From SSF14 sp037045585 (GTDB lineage: Bacteria; Actinomycetota; Acidimicrobiia; Acidimicrobiales; Microtrichaceae), in contig JBAOIR010000049.1 of the NCBI GenBank assembly GCA_037045585.1, positions 62,001-126,000 on the forward strand: DNA of 64,000 bases, read 5' to 3'. Position 1 is the stretch's first letter, and every line of letters begins with the position of its first letter. Under the pieces are notes generated by a model. It was given only the letters and a program-made list of their open reading frames with translations, had not been told where the DNA came from and ran no database searches. Positions 1 through 7,518 of the stretch are shown here, one piece after another. A program made the position numbers and the translations under genes.

Positions 1-1
1 G

Positions 2-67
2 GACGTCGCCGGCGACCCGGCCGACCGCGCTCGGCAGCTGATGGCCGCCGCCGGCGTGCTCAAATAG
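2..67 (+). CDS. C-terminal end of an upstream gene (partial)
   Basis: Twenty-one codons in one frame run from the window edge to a TAG at 65-67, with G or C at most third positions as in the neighbouring genes. The peptide ends in ...RQLMAAAGVLK. Too little remains to name a family. The next gene starts 4 bases after the stop on the same strand, so the two probably share a transcript. Confidence 0.6.
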   Translation, partial: DVAGDPADRARQLMAAAGVLK

Positions 68-71
68 CGCA

Positions 72-1049
72 ATGACGTTCCCGGAGCCCCAGGTCATCAC
101 CCTCACCGATCCCGACTACGGCCGCATCGAGCTGTCGGTCCACGAACAGGGGACGGGGCCCGCCGTCGTCTTCTCCCACGGATTCCCCGAGCTGGCCTAC
201 TCGTGGCGGCACCAGCTCCCGGCCGTCGCGGCGGCCGGGTTCCGGGCGATCGCGCCCGACCAGCGTGGCTACGGCGGTTCCACCGCACCCGAACCGGTCG
301 CGGCCTACGGCATGGATCAGCTGACCGGTGACCTCGTTCGCCTGCTCGACGAACTCGGTCTCGAACAGGCGGTGTTCGTCGGCCATGACTGGGGCGGCTT
401 CGTCGTCTGGGCCATGGGGGTGCTGCACCCCGAGCGGTGCGCCGGCATCGTCGGTGTGTGCACGCCGTACCTTCCGTTCCCCGGGACGGACTTCCTGAAG
501 ATGCTCGTCGACGGCGACGTCGAGCGGCAGTACATGCTGTGGTTCCAGGAGCCAGGTGTCGCCGAGCGCGAACTGGATCCCCGCGCCCGGGTGCTCTTCG
601 AGAAGCTGATGGTCGGCGGCGTCGACCCCCGGATCATCGCCGAGCGGGCCATGGCGGACGGCAAGCTCAACATGAACCCGTTCATCGATCTCGACGGCCT
701 CGAGCCGCTCGGCGAATCGATTGCCGACGCCGGGGTGGTCGACCACTACGCCTCGGTGTTCGAACGCACCGGGTTCCGAGGCGGCATCAACTGGTACCGC
801 AACGTCGACGCCAACTCCGCTGCTCACCCCGAGGTCGGCACCACCGTCCTCTCGATGCCGACGCTCATGCTGTGTGCCGAATGGGACCCGGCGCTGCCGC
901 CGGCGCTCGCCGCCGGCATGCCCAACGTGTGCTCCGACTTCGAGACCCACACCATCCCGAAGGCTGGGCACTGGGTGCAACAGGAGTCGCCCGACGCTGT
1001 CAACGAACTCCTCGTCGACTGGCTGCAGCGCCGGTTCGGCGAGGGCTGA
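72..1049 (+). CDS. Epoxide hydrolase, alpha/beta-hydrolase fold
   Basis: Predicted soluble enzyme of 325 residues that hydrolyses an epoxide to a diol. The order of motifs is that of soluble epoxide hydrolases: oxyanion-hole HGFPE at residues 36-40, nucleophile motif GHDWGG at 104-109 with Asp106, a cap region with GGINWYRN near 237-244 whose Tyr would activate the epoxide, an acidic residue in EWDP near 270-273, and the catalytic His in AGHW at 298-301. Length is usual for the family. It starts 4 bases after the previous stop, suggesting co-transcription. A haloalkane dehalogenase or a plain esterase is less likely because of the WYRN tyrosine motif. The substrate cannot be told from sequence. 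Confidence 0.88.
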   Translation: MTFPEPQVITLTDPDYGRIELSVHEQGTGPAVVFSHGFPELAYSWRHQLPAVAAAGFRAIAPDQRGYGGSTAPEPVAAYGMDQLTGDLVRLLDELGLEQAVFVGHDWGGFVVWAMGVLHPERCAGIVGVCTPYLPFPGTDFLKMLVDGDVERQYMLWFQEPGVAERELDPRARVLFEKLMVGGVDPRIIAERAMADGKLNMNPFIDLDGLEPLGESIADAGVVDHYASVFERTGFRGGINWYRNVDANSAAHPEVGTTVLSMPTLMLCAEWDPALPPALAAGMPNVCSDFETHTIPKAGHWVQQESPDAVNELLVDWLQRRFGEG

Positions 1050-1117
1050 CCGTTCCCCAGCCGGCGTCCCCTCGTGGGGCCGCGGGCATCGACCGGCAAC
1101 GCCCCTGAACCGGACGG

Positions 1118-2551
1118 TCAGTGCTTCACCATCACGTGCTTGAGCTCGGTGTAGTGCTCGAGGGCGTAGATCGACATGTCCTTGCCGTAGCCCGACTGCT
1201 TGTACCCGCCGTGGGGCATCTCCGAAACGATCGGGATGTGGTCGTTGACCCAGACCGTGCCGAAGTGGAGGTCGCGGGAGACCCGCATCGCACGGCCGAC
1301 GTCGGTCGTCCACACCGACGAGGCGAGCCCGTAGTCGCAGTCGTTCGCCCAGGCCACGGCCTGCTCCTCGTCGGAGAACCGCTGCACGCTCACAGCCGGA
1401 CCGAACAGTTCGCGTTGCACGATCTCCGAGTCCTGGGCCGGGTTGACGATCACGGCCGGCTCGACGAAGAACCCCGGACCATCGATGATCGCCCCGCCGG
1501 TCGTGATGTCGGCGCCGGCCTCCGCCGCCCGGCCGATCATGGCGGCAACACGCTGCTGGTGCGCCTGGCTGACGATCGGCCCCACGTTGGTCTCGGGATC
1601 GAACGGGTCGCCCGTCCGTAGCGCAGCGACCGACTCGGTGAGGCCTGAGACGATGTCGTCGAAGACCCGGGGGCCGGCCACGATGCGGCAGGGCGCGGTG
1701 CAGTCCTGGCCGGAGTTGTAGTACGCCATGTCGGTCATCGTGCTGACCAACAGCTCGATGTCGGCGTCGTCGAACACCACCACCGGCGCTTTGCCGCCGA
1801 GTTCGAGGTGCAGTCGCTTGAGGCTCGCCGAGGCGGCCTGGGCGATGGCCTTGCCCGTCGCCACACCGCCGGTGAGCGAGATCATGTCGACCCGTGGGTG
1901 TTCGACGAGCGCGGAGCCGGCGGTTGCGCCTCGTCCGGACACGACGTTGAGTACGCCGGGCGGGAGGATGTCGGCGGACAGCTCGGCGAGACGGAGCGCC
2001 GTGAGCGGTGTCAGCTCCGAGGGCTTGAGCACCATCGTGTTTCCTGCCGCGATCGCCGGGCCGATCTTCCACGTCGCCATGTTGAGCGGGTAGTTCCAGG
2101 GAGCGATGCCGACGATGACCCCGATGGGGTCGCGGCGGACGAACGAGGTGTGGTCCTCGAGGTACTCGCCGCCGGCACGACCCTCCATGAAGCGAGCAGC
2201 CGCAGCGAAGAACCGGAAGTTGTCGACCGTCAGGTCGAACTCGAAATCGATGATCGACACCGGCTTGCCGACGTTGAGCGACTCGAGCCGCTTGAGCTCG
2301 GGCAGGTCGGCCTCGATCGCGTCGGCGAGCTTCGTGATCATCTCGAACCGCTCCCGGGGTGTCGTCTTCCGCCAGGACTCGAAGGCCGCGCTCGCCGCCT
2401 CGACGGCGTCGGCGGCATCGGCGGCGTCGCTCGACGCCACCTCGGCGATGACCTCACCCGTCGCCGGGTCGAGCACCTCGTCGACCGCACCCGAGCGCGC
2501 CGCCCGGAACTCGCCACCGATGTAGTTGAGCGTCTGCACCTGGGTTGCCAT
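1118..2551 (-). CDS. NAD-dependent aldehyde dehydrogenase, gamma-aminobutyraldehyde dehydrogenase type
   Basis: Oxidises an aldehyde to its acid with NAD(P)+. Counting from the ATG at 2551 the protein has 477 residues: cofactor motif PWN at 151-153, general-base Glu at about 250 in LELGGK, and nucleophile Cys at about 284 in SGQDCTAPCRI. The GQDCTA context is typical of the aminobutyraldehyde/betaine-aldehyde branch, so putrescine or polyamine breakdown is plausible; the FAD oxidase at 5725-7134 would fit that route. An ATG 33 bases further upstream (2584) is in frame, but 2551 is preferred because a CAGACT -10 box sits 6 bases before it and the upstream residues look like untranslated sequence. 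Confidence 0.88.
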   Translation of the reverse strand: MATQVQTLNYIGGEFRAARSGAVDEVLDPATGEVIAEVASSDAADAADAVEAASAAFESWRKTTPRERFEMITKLADAIEADLPELKRLESLNVGKPVSIIDFEFDLTVDNFRFFAAAARFMEGRAGGEYLEDHTSFVRRDPIGVIVGIAPWNYPLNMATWKIGPAIAAGNTMVLKPSELTPLTALRLAELSADILPPGVLNVVSGRGATAGSALVEHPRVDMISLTGGVATGKAIAQAASASLKRLHLELGGKAPVVVFDDADIELLVSTMTDMAYYNSGQDCTAPCRIVAGPRVFDDIVSGLTESVAALRTGDPFDPETNVGPIVSQAHQQRVAAMIGRAAEAGADITTGGAIIDGPGFFVEPAVIVNPAQDSEIVQRELFGPAVSVQRFSDEEQAVAWANDCDYGLASSVWTTDVGRAMRVSRDLHFGTVWVNDHIPIVSEMPHGGYKQSGYGKDMSIYALEHYTELKHVMVKH

Positions 2552-2557
2552 CCCCCG

Positions 2558-2563
2558 AGTCTG
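2558..2563 (-). promoter_or_regulatory. -10 box of the aldehyde dehydrogenase gene (leaderless)
   Basis: CAGACT read on the minus strand, 6 bases before the ATG at 2551. The spacing matches the leaderless pattern seen throughout the window and decides between the two in-frame starts. Confidence 0.55.
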
Positions 2564-2592
2564 CCCCACTCCCGCGCCCCACACCCCCCACC

Positions 2593-2655
2593 CCGACCGG
2601 AGCGCTCAGTTGCTCTGGAGCGCTGGTGTGACAGTTCCTGTCACCTGAGCGCTCC
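2593..2655. repeat. Left 63-bp inverted repeat around the AbiEi-DUF559 gene
   Basis: Reverse complement of 3670-3732 with 60 of 63 positions identical. Each arm is compound: AGCGCT occurs three times, and the inner part holds TGACAG-GAA-CTGTCA flanked by GGAGCGCT and AGCGCTCC, so it can fold as a long hairpin. The arm lies between the start of the aldehyde dehydrogenase gene (minus) and the GTG of the enclosed gene. A bidirectional terminator could explain the hairpin but not the near identity of the two arms. Confidence 0.93.
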
Positions 2656-2741
2656 CGTCGTCGTCCCGATCGGAGTGTCAGACCTCCCGGGTACGTTGCT
2701 GGACCTTCCCCTGCACGTCGTCGACATCCCCGGGAGCCCCC

Positions 2742-3665
2742 GTGTCGCCATCCGACCTGCAGGTCGCGCGCCTCGCAGCGCGACAACACCACTGCTTCGC
2801 CCGCTGCCAGGCGCTCGCGATCGGCCTGAGCTATCGACAGATCCGCCACCGCGTCGACGTCGGACGATGGACCCAGCTGCACGACAGCGTCTTCTGCCTC
2901 GCCGGCGCTCCGATCGCCGCACTCGGACACATCCACGCCGCGGTCCTGGCCCTCCCCGGTTCGGCGGCGAGCCACAGCAGCGCGCTCCACCTGTGGGGCG
3001 AGCGCGACCCGGCGCCGCGGGTCGCGCACGTCATCCGCCGGCACGGGCGGAGCCATCGCCTGCACGGGGTCCACCTCCACCAGACCCGGCTGCTGCCACG
3101 GCACCACGTGACGGTCGCTCAGGGCATACCGGTGACGACGCGGGCGCGTACGGTCTTCGACCTCGCCGCCTCGACCGATCTCGAGACGCTCGGGCGGCTC
3201 ATCGACCGCCAGGTGGTCGCCGGCTCGCTGCGCCTCGACGAGCTCGAGCTGATGCTCGACGAGATGGTCTGCCCGGGTCGCCCCGGGGTCGGCCAGTTCG
3301 TGGCGGTCCTCGACCAGCGAGTCGGCCACGGCCCCGGCGTCTCGATGCTCGAACAGCGGTACCGCTCGCTGTGCGAACGACGATCACTCCCGCTGGGCGA
3401 TCCCGAGGCACACGCCCCATGGGCGACGAGTGGCGGACCGAGATCGGAACGGGTGGACTTCGCCCACCCTCGCGAGCGGGTGATCGTGGAACTCGACGGA
3501 CGCACCTACCACGCCCGGCTCGACGACTTCGAGAACGACCGTCGCCGCGACCAGCTCGCGCTCGCCGCCGGATGGCGAACCGTGAGGTTCACCTGGCGTC
3601 AGGTGACCGCCGATCCGGACCACGTCGAGCGAATCCTCCGGTCCGTGCTGGAGGTCGGGCCGTGA
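2742..3665 (+). CDS. AbiEi-like N-terminal domain plus DUF559 (Vsr/PD-(D/E)XK-like) protein
   Basis: Protein of 307 residues. The first ~60 residues resemble the winged-helix domain of AbiEi-family proteins (opening on ARLAARQHHCFARCQA), and residues ~75-200 the family's middle region. The C-terminus from ~230 has the DUF559/Vsr-like nuclease pattern: Asp in ERVDFAHP, Glu in VIVELDGR, then a D-R-R-R-D-Q-L helix and GWRTVRFTW. A GTG start at 2742 is preceded by GGGAG. No AbiEii toxin gene is adjacent, so this is an orphan. It is the only gene inside two 63-bp inverted repeats (2593-2655, 3670-3732). Such proteins are common and often multicopy in actinobacteria; their role is not established. 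Nuclease activity is inferred from motifs only. Confidence 0.8.
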   Translation: MSPSDLQVARLAARQHHCFARCQALAIGLSYRQIRHRVDVGRWTQLHDSVFCLAGAPIAALGHIHAAVLALPGSAASHSSALHLWGERDPAPRVAHVIRRHGRSHRLHGVHLHQTRLLPRHHVTVAQGIPVTTRARTVFDLAASTDLETLGRLIDRQVVAGSLRLDELELMLDEMVCPGRPGVGQFVAVLDQRVGHGPGVSMLEQRYRSLCERRSLPLGDPEAHAPWATSGGPRSERVDFAHPRERVIVELDGRTYHARLDDFENDRRRDQLALAAGWRTVRFTWRQVTADPDHVERILRSVLEVGP

Positions 3666-3669
3666 CGCT

Positions 3670-3732
3670 GGAGCGCTGAGGTGACAGGAACTGTCGCATC
3701 AGCGCTCCAGAGCAACTGAGCGCTCCGGTCGG
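3670..3732. repeat. Right 63-bp inverted repeat around the AbiEi-DUF559 gene
   Basis: Begins 5 bases after the stop of the enclosed gene and mirrors 2593-2655 with three mismatches. It lies between convergent genes and its TGACAG-GAA-CTGTC core can form a hairpin, so it may also end transcription from both sides. I see no clear target-site duplication outside the arms; the outer flanks are C-rich and G-rich runs. Confidence 0.93.
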
Positions 3733-3746
3733 AGGGGGTCGGGTGG

Positions 3747-4622
3747 CTACGACTCGAGCTCGGCGATGGCGGCGGCAATGGCGATGGCTCGCCGGGCGTT
3801 GTCGACGTGGAGGTTCTCGATCATGCGACCGTCGACGGTGATGACACCCTTGCCGGCAGCGATGCCCTCGTCCCACGCGGCGATCACACGGTCGCTGTGC
3901 TCGACCTCGGCCGCCGACGGGCTGAACGCGTCGTTGCACGGATCGATCTGGGTCGGGTGGATGAGCGTCTTGCCGTCGAACCCCATCTCGGCGCCCTGCG
4001 CGCACTCCGCCGCGAACCCCTCGGGGTTCTTCACGTCGTTGTACACACCGTCGAGGATCACCTTGCCGGCGAACCGGGCGGCGTTGAGGCACCGACCGAG
4101 GCCCCACAACAGCGGTGCCCGACCCGGCACGAGCGCGGCACGCAGTTCCTTGGCGAGATCGTTCGTGCCCATGATGAGCACGGTCAGACGGTCCGATGAC
4201 GTAGCGATCTCGACCGCCCGCTCCATCGCCGCCGGCGTCTCGAGCATCGCCCAGATCGTGGTGTTGGCCGCGGCGTCGATACCGTCGAGCACGCCCTCGA
4301 CGAGGGCGACGTCAGCGGCAGAGTTGATCTTCGGGACCACCACAGCGGACGGGGCCGCGGCGCCGGCCGACTCGAGGTCGGCCTTCCACCACTCGGTGTC
4401 GAGACCGTTGATGCGGATCGTCAGCTCGCGCCGGCCGTACTCGCCGCTGCGCACCGCAGCAGCGACCTTCTCGCGGGCGACCGCCTTCATGTCGGGCGCA
4501 ACGGAATCCTCGGTGTCGAAGATGATGGCATCGCACGGCAGCGTCTTGGCCTTCTCGAGGGCCTTGTCGTTCGCTCCCGGCATGTACAGCACGGAGCGGC
4601 GGGGTTTGATCACGTCGGTCAT
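3747..4622 (-). CDS. HpcH/HpaI aldolase / CitE-like lyase or malyl-CoA thioesterase
   Basis: Protein of 291 residues of the citrate-lyase-beta superfamily, which cleaves or hydrolyses beta-hydroxyacyl-CoA thioesters using Mg2+. Visible family marks are RRSVLYMPG at 8-16, the metal and substrate region FDTEDSVAP at 35-43, the IRING strand, the metal-binding Glu in AMLETPAAM, and GTNDLAKEL. The start at 4622 has an AAGGAAC Shine-Dalgarno. It follows the malyl-CoA-lyase-like gene by 11 bases on the same strand. The pairing resembles Mcl1/Mcl2 of the ethylmalonyl-CoA route, where the CitE-like partner is a malyl-CoA thioesterase; that assignment is inference from context. Citramalyl-CoA lyase is the main alternative. 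Confidence 0.8.
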   Translation of the reverse strand: MTDVIKPRRSVLYMPGANDKALEKAKTLPCDAIIFDTEDSVAPDMKAVAREKVAAAVRSGEYGRRELTIRINGLDTEWWKADLESAGAAAPSAVVVPKINSAADVALVEGVLDGIDAAANTTIWAMLETPAAMERAVEIATSSDRLTVLIMGTNDLAKELRAALVPGRAPLLWGLGRCLNAARFAGKVILDGVYNDVKNPEGFAAECAQGAEMGFDGKTLIHPTQIDPCNDAFSPSAAEVEHSDRVIAAWDEGIAAGKGVITVDGRMIENLHVDNARRAIAIAAAIAELES

Positions 4623-4633
4623 CGTTCGTTCCT

Positions 4634-5695
4634 TCAGAAGCCGTAGGTGGCGGCGAGCTCGGGGTCGCGGGCGGACAGCATCTTGGCCAGGTTGACCATG
4701 ACGTGGCACTGCTTCACCGAGGCGTCGTCCTCCATCTTCCCGTCGATCATGACGGCGCCGGTGCCGTCGCCCATCTCCTCGATGACGTGCAACGCGTGGG
4801 CGACGTCCTTGGGGTCGGGCGAGAACACCTTCTTGGCGATGTCGATCTGGACCGGGTGCAGCGACCAGGCGCCGACACAGCCGAGCAGGAACGCGTTGCG
4901 GAACTGGTCCTCGCAGGCGACCGTGTCCTTGATGTCGCCGAACGGGCCGTAGAACGGCAAGATGCCGGCCGTGGCGCACGCGTCGACCATCCGGGCGATC
5001 GTGTAGTGCCACAGGTCCTGCTGGTAGGAGGTGCGGGCGCCCTGGTAGTCGGGACCGTCGGGGGTCTGCGCCGGATCCTCGCGGACGAGGTACCCGGGGT
5101 GACCGCCGCCGACGCGGGTGGTCTTCATGCGGCGGTTGGCAGCAAGGTCGGCGGGGCCGAGCGACAGGCCCTGCATGCGGGGGCTGGCGAGGCAGATCTC
5201 CTCGACGTTGGCGACACCGCGCGCCGTCTCGAGGATCGCGTGCACGAGGAGCGGCTTGGTCAGGCCGGCCTTGGCCTCGAGCTGGGCGAGCAGGCGGTCG
5301 ACGTAGTGGATGTCCTCGGGCCCTTCGACCTTGGGGATCATGATGACGTCGAGCTTGTCGCCGATCTCGGTGACCAGCGTGATGAGGTCGTCGAGCACCC
5401 ACGGCGAGTCGAGGCTGTTGACCCGCGTCCAGAGCTGCGTGTCGCCGAGGTCCATCTCCTTGCCGACCTTCACGAGGCCGGCGCGGGCGTTCTCCTTCTG
5501 GTCGGCGGGGATCGCGTCCTCGAGGTTGCCGAGCAGGATGTCGACGGTCGGAGCGATGTCGGGAAGCTTCGCCACGACCTTGTCGAGGTGCGGGGGGAAG
5601 AAGTGGATCATCCGCGACGGCGGGAACGGGATCTCGGTGACGGGCTGGGGGGCGCCGGCCGCGAGGGGTTTGAAGAAGTCCTTGGAGCTCCGCAT
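4634..5695 (-). CDS. L-malyl-CoA / beta-methylmalyl-CoA lyase-like enzyme
   Basis: Protein of 353 residues in the HpcH/HpaI aldolase superfamily, closer to Mcl1 than to CitE by length and by motifs: FPPSRMIHFFP at 25-35, LLGNLEDAIPADQKE at 54-68 with the metal-ligand acid pair, WTRVNSL, HAILETARG with the second metal-binding Glu, and GPADLAANRRM. The known reaction of the family is reversible cleavage of malyl-CoA to glyoxylate and acetyl-CoA, or beta-methylmalyl-CoA to glyoxylate and propionyl-CoA. It is first in a two-gene operon with the CitE-like gene. Start at 5695 is the first ATG consistent with family alignments. No other ethylmalonyl-CoA genes lie in the window. Confidence 0.85.
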   Translation of the reverse strand: MRSSKDFFKPLAAGAPQPVTEIPFPPSRMIHFFPPHLDKVVAKLPDIAPTVDILLGNLEDAIPADQKENARAGLVKVGKEMDLGDTQLWTRVNSLDSPWVLDDLITLVTEIGDKLDVIMIPKVEGPEDIHYVDRLLAQLEAKAGLTKPLLVHAILETARGVANVEEICLASPRMQGLSLGPADLAANRRMKTTRVGGGHPGYLVREDPAQTPDGPDYQGARTSYQQDLWHYTIARMVDACATAGILPFYGPFGDIKDTVACEDQFRNAFLLGCVGAWSLHPVQIDIAKKVFSPDPKDVAHALHVIEEMGDGTGAVMIDGKMEDDASVKQCHVMVNLAKMLSARDPELAATYGF

Positions 5696-5724
5696 ATGGC
5701 AATCCAAGTTAGAGGTCGCGCCCG

Positions 5725-7134
5725 CTACGAATCGAACCCCAGCCCGAGTGAGTCGAGGAGGCGGAGCCACGGCCCTCGACGGCCCTGGTTGGCGTCGGCC
5801 TTGGCGAGCGCCTTGCGGGTGAGTTCGATGCCGGCCCAGCGGACGGGCTCGGGCGGGAACGGGATCGCCTTGCGCTTCACCATGCCGAGCGACAACAGGT
5901 CGGAATCGGGGTGGAACAGCAGGTCGAGGCAGACCCGGGCGCCGAACCTCGTGGCGCCGACGCCGAGGCCGGTGTAGCCGACGGCGTACGCGACCCGTCC
6001 GTCGAACGAGGTGCCGAACGTGACCGAGAACCGGGTGCAGGTGTCGATCACCCCGCCCCACCGGTGGCTGAACGACACGTCCTCCAGCTGCGGGAACGTC
6101 TCGAAGAAGTGCTCGGCGAGGACCTGGTGGGTCTCGTCGCGTTGGTCGAGCGACGGATCGATCTTCGACCCGAAGTGGTAGATCGCGTCGTAGCCGCCCC
6201 ACAGGATGCGGTTGTCGGCGGTCAGCCGGTAGTAGTGGAACTGGTTGGTGGTATCGCTGATCCCCTCGCGCCCGGTCCAGCCGATCGACGCGAGCTGGTC
6301 GGTGGACAACGGCTCGGTAGCGAGTACGTAGTCGTAGACCGGTGCGATCGTGCGGTTGATCGCGGCGATCGGCGACTTGAAGGCGTTGGTGCCCAGCACC
6401 ACCGCGCCGCAGCGGATCGTGCCCGACTCGGTGCGGACCGCCATGCCGGCGCCGGATCGTGCCAACCCCAGCATGGGCGTGCGTTCGTAGATCTCGACGC
6501 CCAAGGATCGAGCAGCGTCGGCCAGGCCCCATCCGAGCCGGGCCGGGTCGACGATTGCCTCACCGGTTCGCTGCACCACCCCGGCCTCGTAGGTGGGCGA
6601 CGCCACACGGGCGCGGATCGCGTCGCGGTCGAGGAACTCGACGTCGTGGCCGAACCGGCGGGTGAGCTCGACCTGCTCGTGGAGGTCGTCGACCAGCCAG
6701 GGGGCGGTCGCGACCGTGAGGCCGCCGGTCGGCTGCCAGTCGCAGTCGATGTCGTACCGCTCGATAGCGGCTGCAATTCCGGCGAAGTTCTCGGTCGCCA
6801 ACTCCTCGATGCGCGCCATTTCCGACGGGAACCGGGCGACGCCGTTGTCGAGCCCGTGGGTCAGCGACGACGAGCAGAAGCCACCGTTGCGTCCAGATGC
6901 CTGTTCGGAAACGCGCCCGGCCTCGACCACAACGACCGTGCGGGAGGGGTCGTCCTCCTTCGCCAGGATCGCGGCCCACAGCCCGGTGAATCCGGCACCG
7001 ACGATCACCAGGTCGGCCGCCGTACCGCCGCACAACGTGCGACCGGGATCGGGCCGCTCCGGAGTGTCGAGCCACAGGACCTCGGGGCAGGCGTCGACCA
7101 GCGCCCGGTGAGCGTGGGCGGAAGCGGAACTCAT
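5725..7134 (-). CDS. FAD-dependent oxidoreductase, gamma-glutamylputrescine oxidase (PuuB)-like
   Basis: Amine or amino-acid oxidase of the DAO fold, 469 residues. The dinucleotide motif VGAGFTGLW lies at 45-53, followed by a conserved Glu ending the second strand (VVVVEAGRV) and ASGRNGGF, typical of the glycine/D-amino-acid oxidase and PuuB branch. The C-terminal FAD region is VGYTGLGVG. The start codon lies inside a perfect 12-bp inverted repeat (7132-7169). With the aminobutyraldehyde-type dehydrogenase at 1118-2551 it could serve putrescine breakdown, but no glutamylputrescine ligase is seen here. Sarcosine or another secondary amine is an equally possible substrate. Confidence 0.82.
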   Translation of the reverse strand: MSSASAHAHRALVDACPEVLWLDTPERPDPGRTLCGGTAADLVIVGAGFTGLWAAILAKEDDPSRTVVVVEAGRVSEQASGRNGGFCSSSLTHGLDNGVARFPSEMARIEELATENFAGIAAAIERYDIDCDWQPTGGLTVATAPWLVDDLHEQVELTRRFGHDVEFLDRDAIRARVASPTYEAGVVQRTGEAIVDPARLGWGLADAARSLGVEIYERTPMLGLARSGAGMAVRTESGTIRCGAVVLGTNAFKSPIAAINRTIAPVYDYVLATEPLSTDQLASIGWTGREGISDTTNQFHYYRLTADNRILWGGYDAIYHFGSKIDPSLDQRDETHQVLAEHFFETFPQLEDVSFSHRWGGVIDTCTRFSVTFGTSFDGRVAYAVGYTGLGVGATRFGARVCLDLLFHPDSDLLSLGMVKRKAIPFPPEPVRWAGIELTRKALAKADANQGRRGPWLRLLDSLGLGFDS

Positions 7135-7169
7135 GGTCCCGTCAGCGTACCGACGCAGACGGGACCATG
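7132..7169 (-). promoter_or_regulatory. Inverted repeat that pairs with the start codon of the FAD oxidase gene
   Basis: CATGGTCCCGTC (7132-7143) and GACGGGACCATG (7158-7169) are perfect 12-bp arms around a 14-base loop. In the minus-strand RNA the 3' arm contains the ATG at 7134 and the bases just before it, so folding would hide the translation start. It also lies 25 bases after the stop of the upstream small gene, where it could act as an attenuator or terminator. Confidence 0.7.
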
Positions 7170-7194
7170 ACGTGGGGTCGCCTCCCGAACGAGT

Positions 7195-7374
7195 TCACGC
7201 CCCGCCGGGCAGGACATCCTTGAGCTTGTCGGCAGCGGTGTCGATCTGATCGCTGTACTTGCCGCCGGTCTTGTCGTCGGCCAGCTCGGCCGCCTTGTCG
7301 ATGCCGTCGTCGACCCTGTCGGCGTGCTCCTCGAGCAGGCCCTTGGCCTTGTCGGTGATGTCTCCGAGATCCAT
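7195..7374 (-). CDS. MT0933/Rv0909-like small protein (antitoxin family)
   Basis: A 59-residue acidic protein starting MDLGDITDKAKGLLEEHAD. The repeated amphipathic pattern of D/K/A-rich helices with KTGGKYSDQIDTAADK matches the MT0933-like antitoxin family of actinobacteria. No toxin gene is adjacent, and many members are solitary, so toxin neutralisation is not supported here. The longer open frame reaching upstream to 8091 is an antisense shadow of the ATPase gene; the ATG at 7374 agrees with the conserved family N-terminus. Confidence 0.75.
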   Translation of the reverse strand: MDLGDITDKAKGLLEEHADRVDDGIDKAAELADDKTGGKYSDQIDTAADKLKDVLPGGA

Positions 7375-7518
7375 GTCGTTCTCTCCGTTTCGCCCACCAA
7401 CTCGTTTGGTGTTGAACGGATTGTTGCAGGTGTCGTGGCCCCCGGGTCGCCGATCGGCATGGGCAAAATCCGGTCGTGAGGCGCTGCGGAACCGGCGCCG
7501 ACGGAGTAGGAAGTCGGC

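Noticed and set aside
60..2072. Long minus-strand open frame opposite the epoxide hydrolase and aldehyde dehydrogenase
   Set aside because: Arg- and His-rich low-complexity translation with no motif; it is the antisense shadow of two well-supported genes in G+C-rich DNA.
2742..3665. AbiE type IV abortive-infection system
   Set aside because: Only the AbiEi-like N-terminal part is present and it is fused to DUF559; no AbiEii nucleotidyltransferase gene is adjacent.
2593..3732. Classical insertion sequence with target-site duplication
   Set aside because: No transposase motif in the enclosed gene and no direct repeat outside the arms; described instead as an inverted-repeat-flanked gene of unknown mobility.
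7195..7374. Toxin-antitoxin module at the MT0933-like gene
   Set aside because: No small toxin-like gene on either side; neighbours are a HerA-like ATPase and an FAD oxidase.
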